Source of the DNA: JBKPHS01 sp046729975
GTDB taxonomy: Bacteria; Actinomycetota; Thermoleophilia; Solirubrobacterales; Thermoleophilaceae
Length of the DNA stretch: 5,706 nt
Reading direction: 5' to 3'
NCBI GenBank assembly: GCA_046729975.1
Contig: JBKPHS010000132.1
Coordinates: forward strand, 1 to 5,706
In this document: positions 4,896-5,706 of the stretch, piece after piece
Layout: the number at the start of each line of letters is the position of its first letter
Numbering within the stretch: the first letter of the stretch is position 1
Position numbers and translations under genes: made by a program
Notes under the pieces: model-generated
The model's input: the letters and a program-made list of their open reading frames with translations, nothing else
Database searches by the model: none
What the model was told of the DNA's origin: nothing

Positions 4896-5706
4896 CTACT
4901 TCAGGCACCAGCTCGTGTAGTCGTTGTTCCAGACCGGATGGAACCTCGAGCAGTTGTCGAAGTCCATCCGCTCCGAGAAGAACGTCGCGAGCTTGCGGTG
5001 GCCATACGGCGCGATCCACGCCCGCTCCACGAGCTTCCTGTTGAGGTCCTTCCACTTGTCGGCGACCTCGCTGGTGATCTCCGGCTCCTTGTTCAGCTCG
5101 GCGATCCCCTTCGTGATCTCCGGGTCGTCCACGTTGCCGTAGTTCTGGTTGTTCGTTGGCTGAATCGACGCCCCGTCCACGAGGAACATGAAGTTCTTCG
5201 GGTGCGGGAAGTCCTGGAACCAGTTCGCGAAGCCGGTCTGGGCCTTCGTCTTCTGGTTGCCGATGGTCTGGAAGTACACGCCCCCGTCGAGGATCTTCGG
5301 CTTCGCGTTGAAGCCCATCTTCGTCAGCATGTCGGCGTAGGCCTCGGTGACCTTGTCGGTGGGGTCGTCGTTGTTGCTCCAGACCGTGACGTCCATGCCG
5401 TCCACGCCGGCGTCCTTGATCATCTGCCGCGCCTTCTCGAGGTCAGGCGGCTTGTTCGGATCGCCGAACGGGCAGTCCTTGACGTCGAGGTCCTCGTCGA
5501 ATCCCGGCATGCCGGGCGGGAGGAACGAGCAGCCAGGCGTCGTCTCACCCGCGAAGATGCGCGCGAGACCGGGCTTGTCGATGCCCCAGTTCACGGCCTC
5601 GCGGACCTTCGGGTCGTCGAACGGCGGGACCCGGGTGTTCATGAAGAAGTAGTACGTCGAGGCCGTCGTGATTTCCCTGTAACGGTCCGAGTACTTCGCC
5701 TTCACC
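4896..5706 (-). CDS. Family 5 extracellular solute-binding protein (DppA/OppA type), N-terminal part outside window
   Basis: The visible 269 codons are the C-terminal half of a periplasmic or cell-surface receptor that delivers solute to the adjacent permeases. Family 5 proteins are usually 500-600 residues, so the signal peptide and first lobe lie beyond the right edge. A GTG codon at 5705-5703 is probably internal. Family signatures in the visible part are 'PPFDDPKVREAVNWGIDK' (27-44, the conserved 'F.D..VR.A...AID' segment), 'DLEKARQMIKDAG' (88-100), and 'FANWFQDFPHPKNFMF' (139-154), matching the 'W..D.PDP..F' segment next to the ligand cleft. Residues 229-249 give the typical late-domain 'APYGHRKLATFFSERM'. 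Four cysteines (59, 78, 252 and 267 of the visible part) fall into two close pairs, consistent with disulfides in an exported protein. The protein ends Cys-Leu-Lys. The ligand class (peptide, nickel, glutathione or other) cannot be decided. Confidence 0.93.
   Translation of the reverse strand, partial: VKAKYSDRYREITTASTYYFFMNTRVPPFDDPKVREAVNWGIDKPGLARIFAGETTPGCSFLPPGMPGFDEDLDVKDCPFGDPNKPPDLEKARQMIKDAGVDGMDVTVWSNNDDPTDKVTEAYADMLTKMGFNAKPKILDGGVYFQTIGNQKTKAQTGFANWFQDFPHPKNFMFLVDGASIQPTNNQNYGNVDDPEITKGIAELNKEPEITSEVADKWKDLNRKLVERAWIAPYGHRKLATFFSERMDFDNCSRFHPVWNNDYTSWCLK

Noticed and set aside
3865..4920. A 351-codon open frame on the plus strand, antisense to the DppC-type permease
   Set aside because: Its translation is dominated by Arg, Asp, Glu and His with no recognisable domain. 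It mirrors a well-supported membrane protein and is explained by GC-biased third positions.
1..5706. Search for tRNA or rRNA genes, a CRISPR array, insertion-sequence ends, toxin-antitoxin pairs or phage defence genes
   Set aside because: No cloverleaf, repeat-spacer pattern, transposase motif, terminal inverted repeat or small paired ORFs with supported starts were seen by eye on either strand.

Overview
The window is GC-rich throughout, with codons strongly biased to G or C at the third position, some GTG starts and compact gene spacing. This fits a high-GC bacterium. An actinobacterium, possibly of the Thermoleophilia type, is my inference from the style of the dipeptide-type ABC transporter and site-2 protease proteins; nothing in the window proves it. 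No RNA gene, insertion sequence, CRISPR array or phage gene is visible.

Layout. The left edge (1-304, minus strand) holds the N-terminal two thirds or so of a GNAT acetyltransferase that runs off the window. A 234-bp divergent gap follows, then a plus-strand gene (539-1396) for a polytopic M50/site-2 intramembrane metalloprotease. A 198-bp convergent gap with two weak hairpins (1397-1594) separates it from a minus-strand block that fills the rest of the window.

The minus-strand block, in transcription order from the right edge, is: the C-terminal half of a family 5 (DppA/OppA-type) extracellular solute-binding protein (5706 to 4896); a long GC-rich stem-loop (4841-4879); a DppC/OppC-type permease (4800-3751); a DppB/OppB-type permease 3 nt later (3747-2800); an N-terminally truncated isochorismatase-like hydrolase (2742-2398); and a classical SDR oxidoreductase (2377-1595). 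The first three genes form an importer for a peptide or similar small polar solute. The ATPase subunits are not in the window and would have to lie upstream of the binding protein or elsewhere. The last two genes are same-strand neighbours and may be co-transcribed, but their metabolic link to the transporter cannot be read from the sequence.

Most content belongs to ordinary families, and I see no convincing undescribed system. The points most worth a second look are the isochorismatase gene, which lacks its N-terminal catalytic half; the SDR, whose tetrad Asn is replaced by Ser; the strong hairpin between binding protein and permease genes; and the C-before-B permease order without ATPases.
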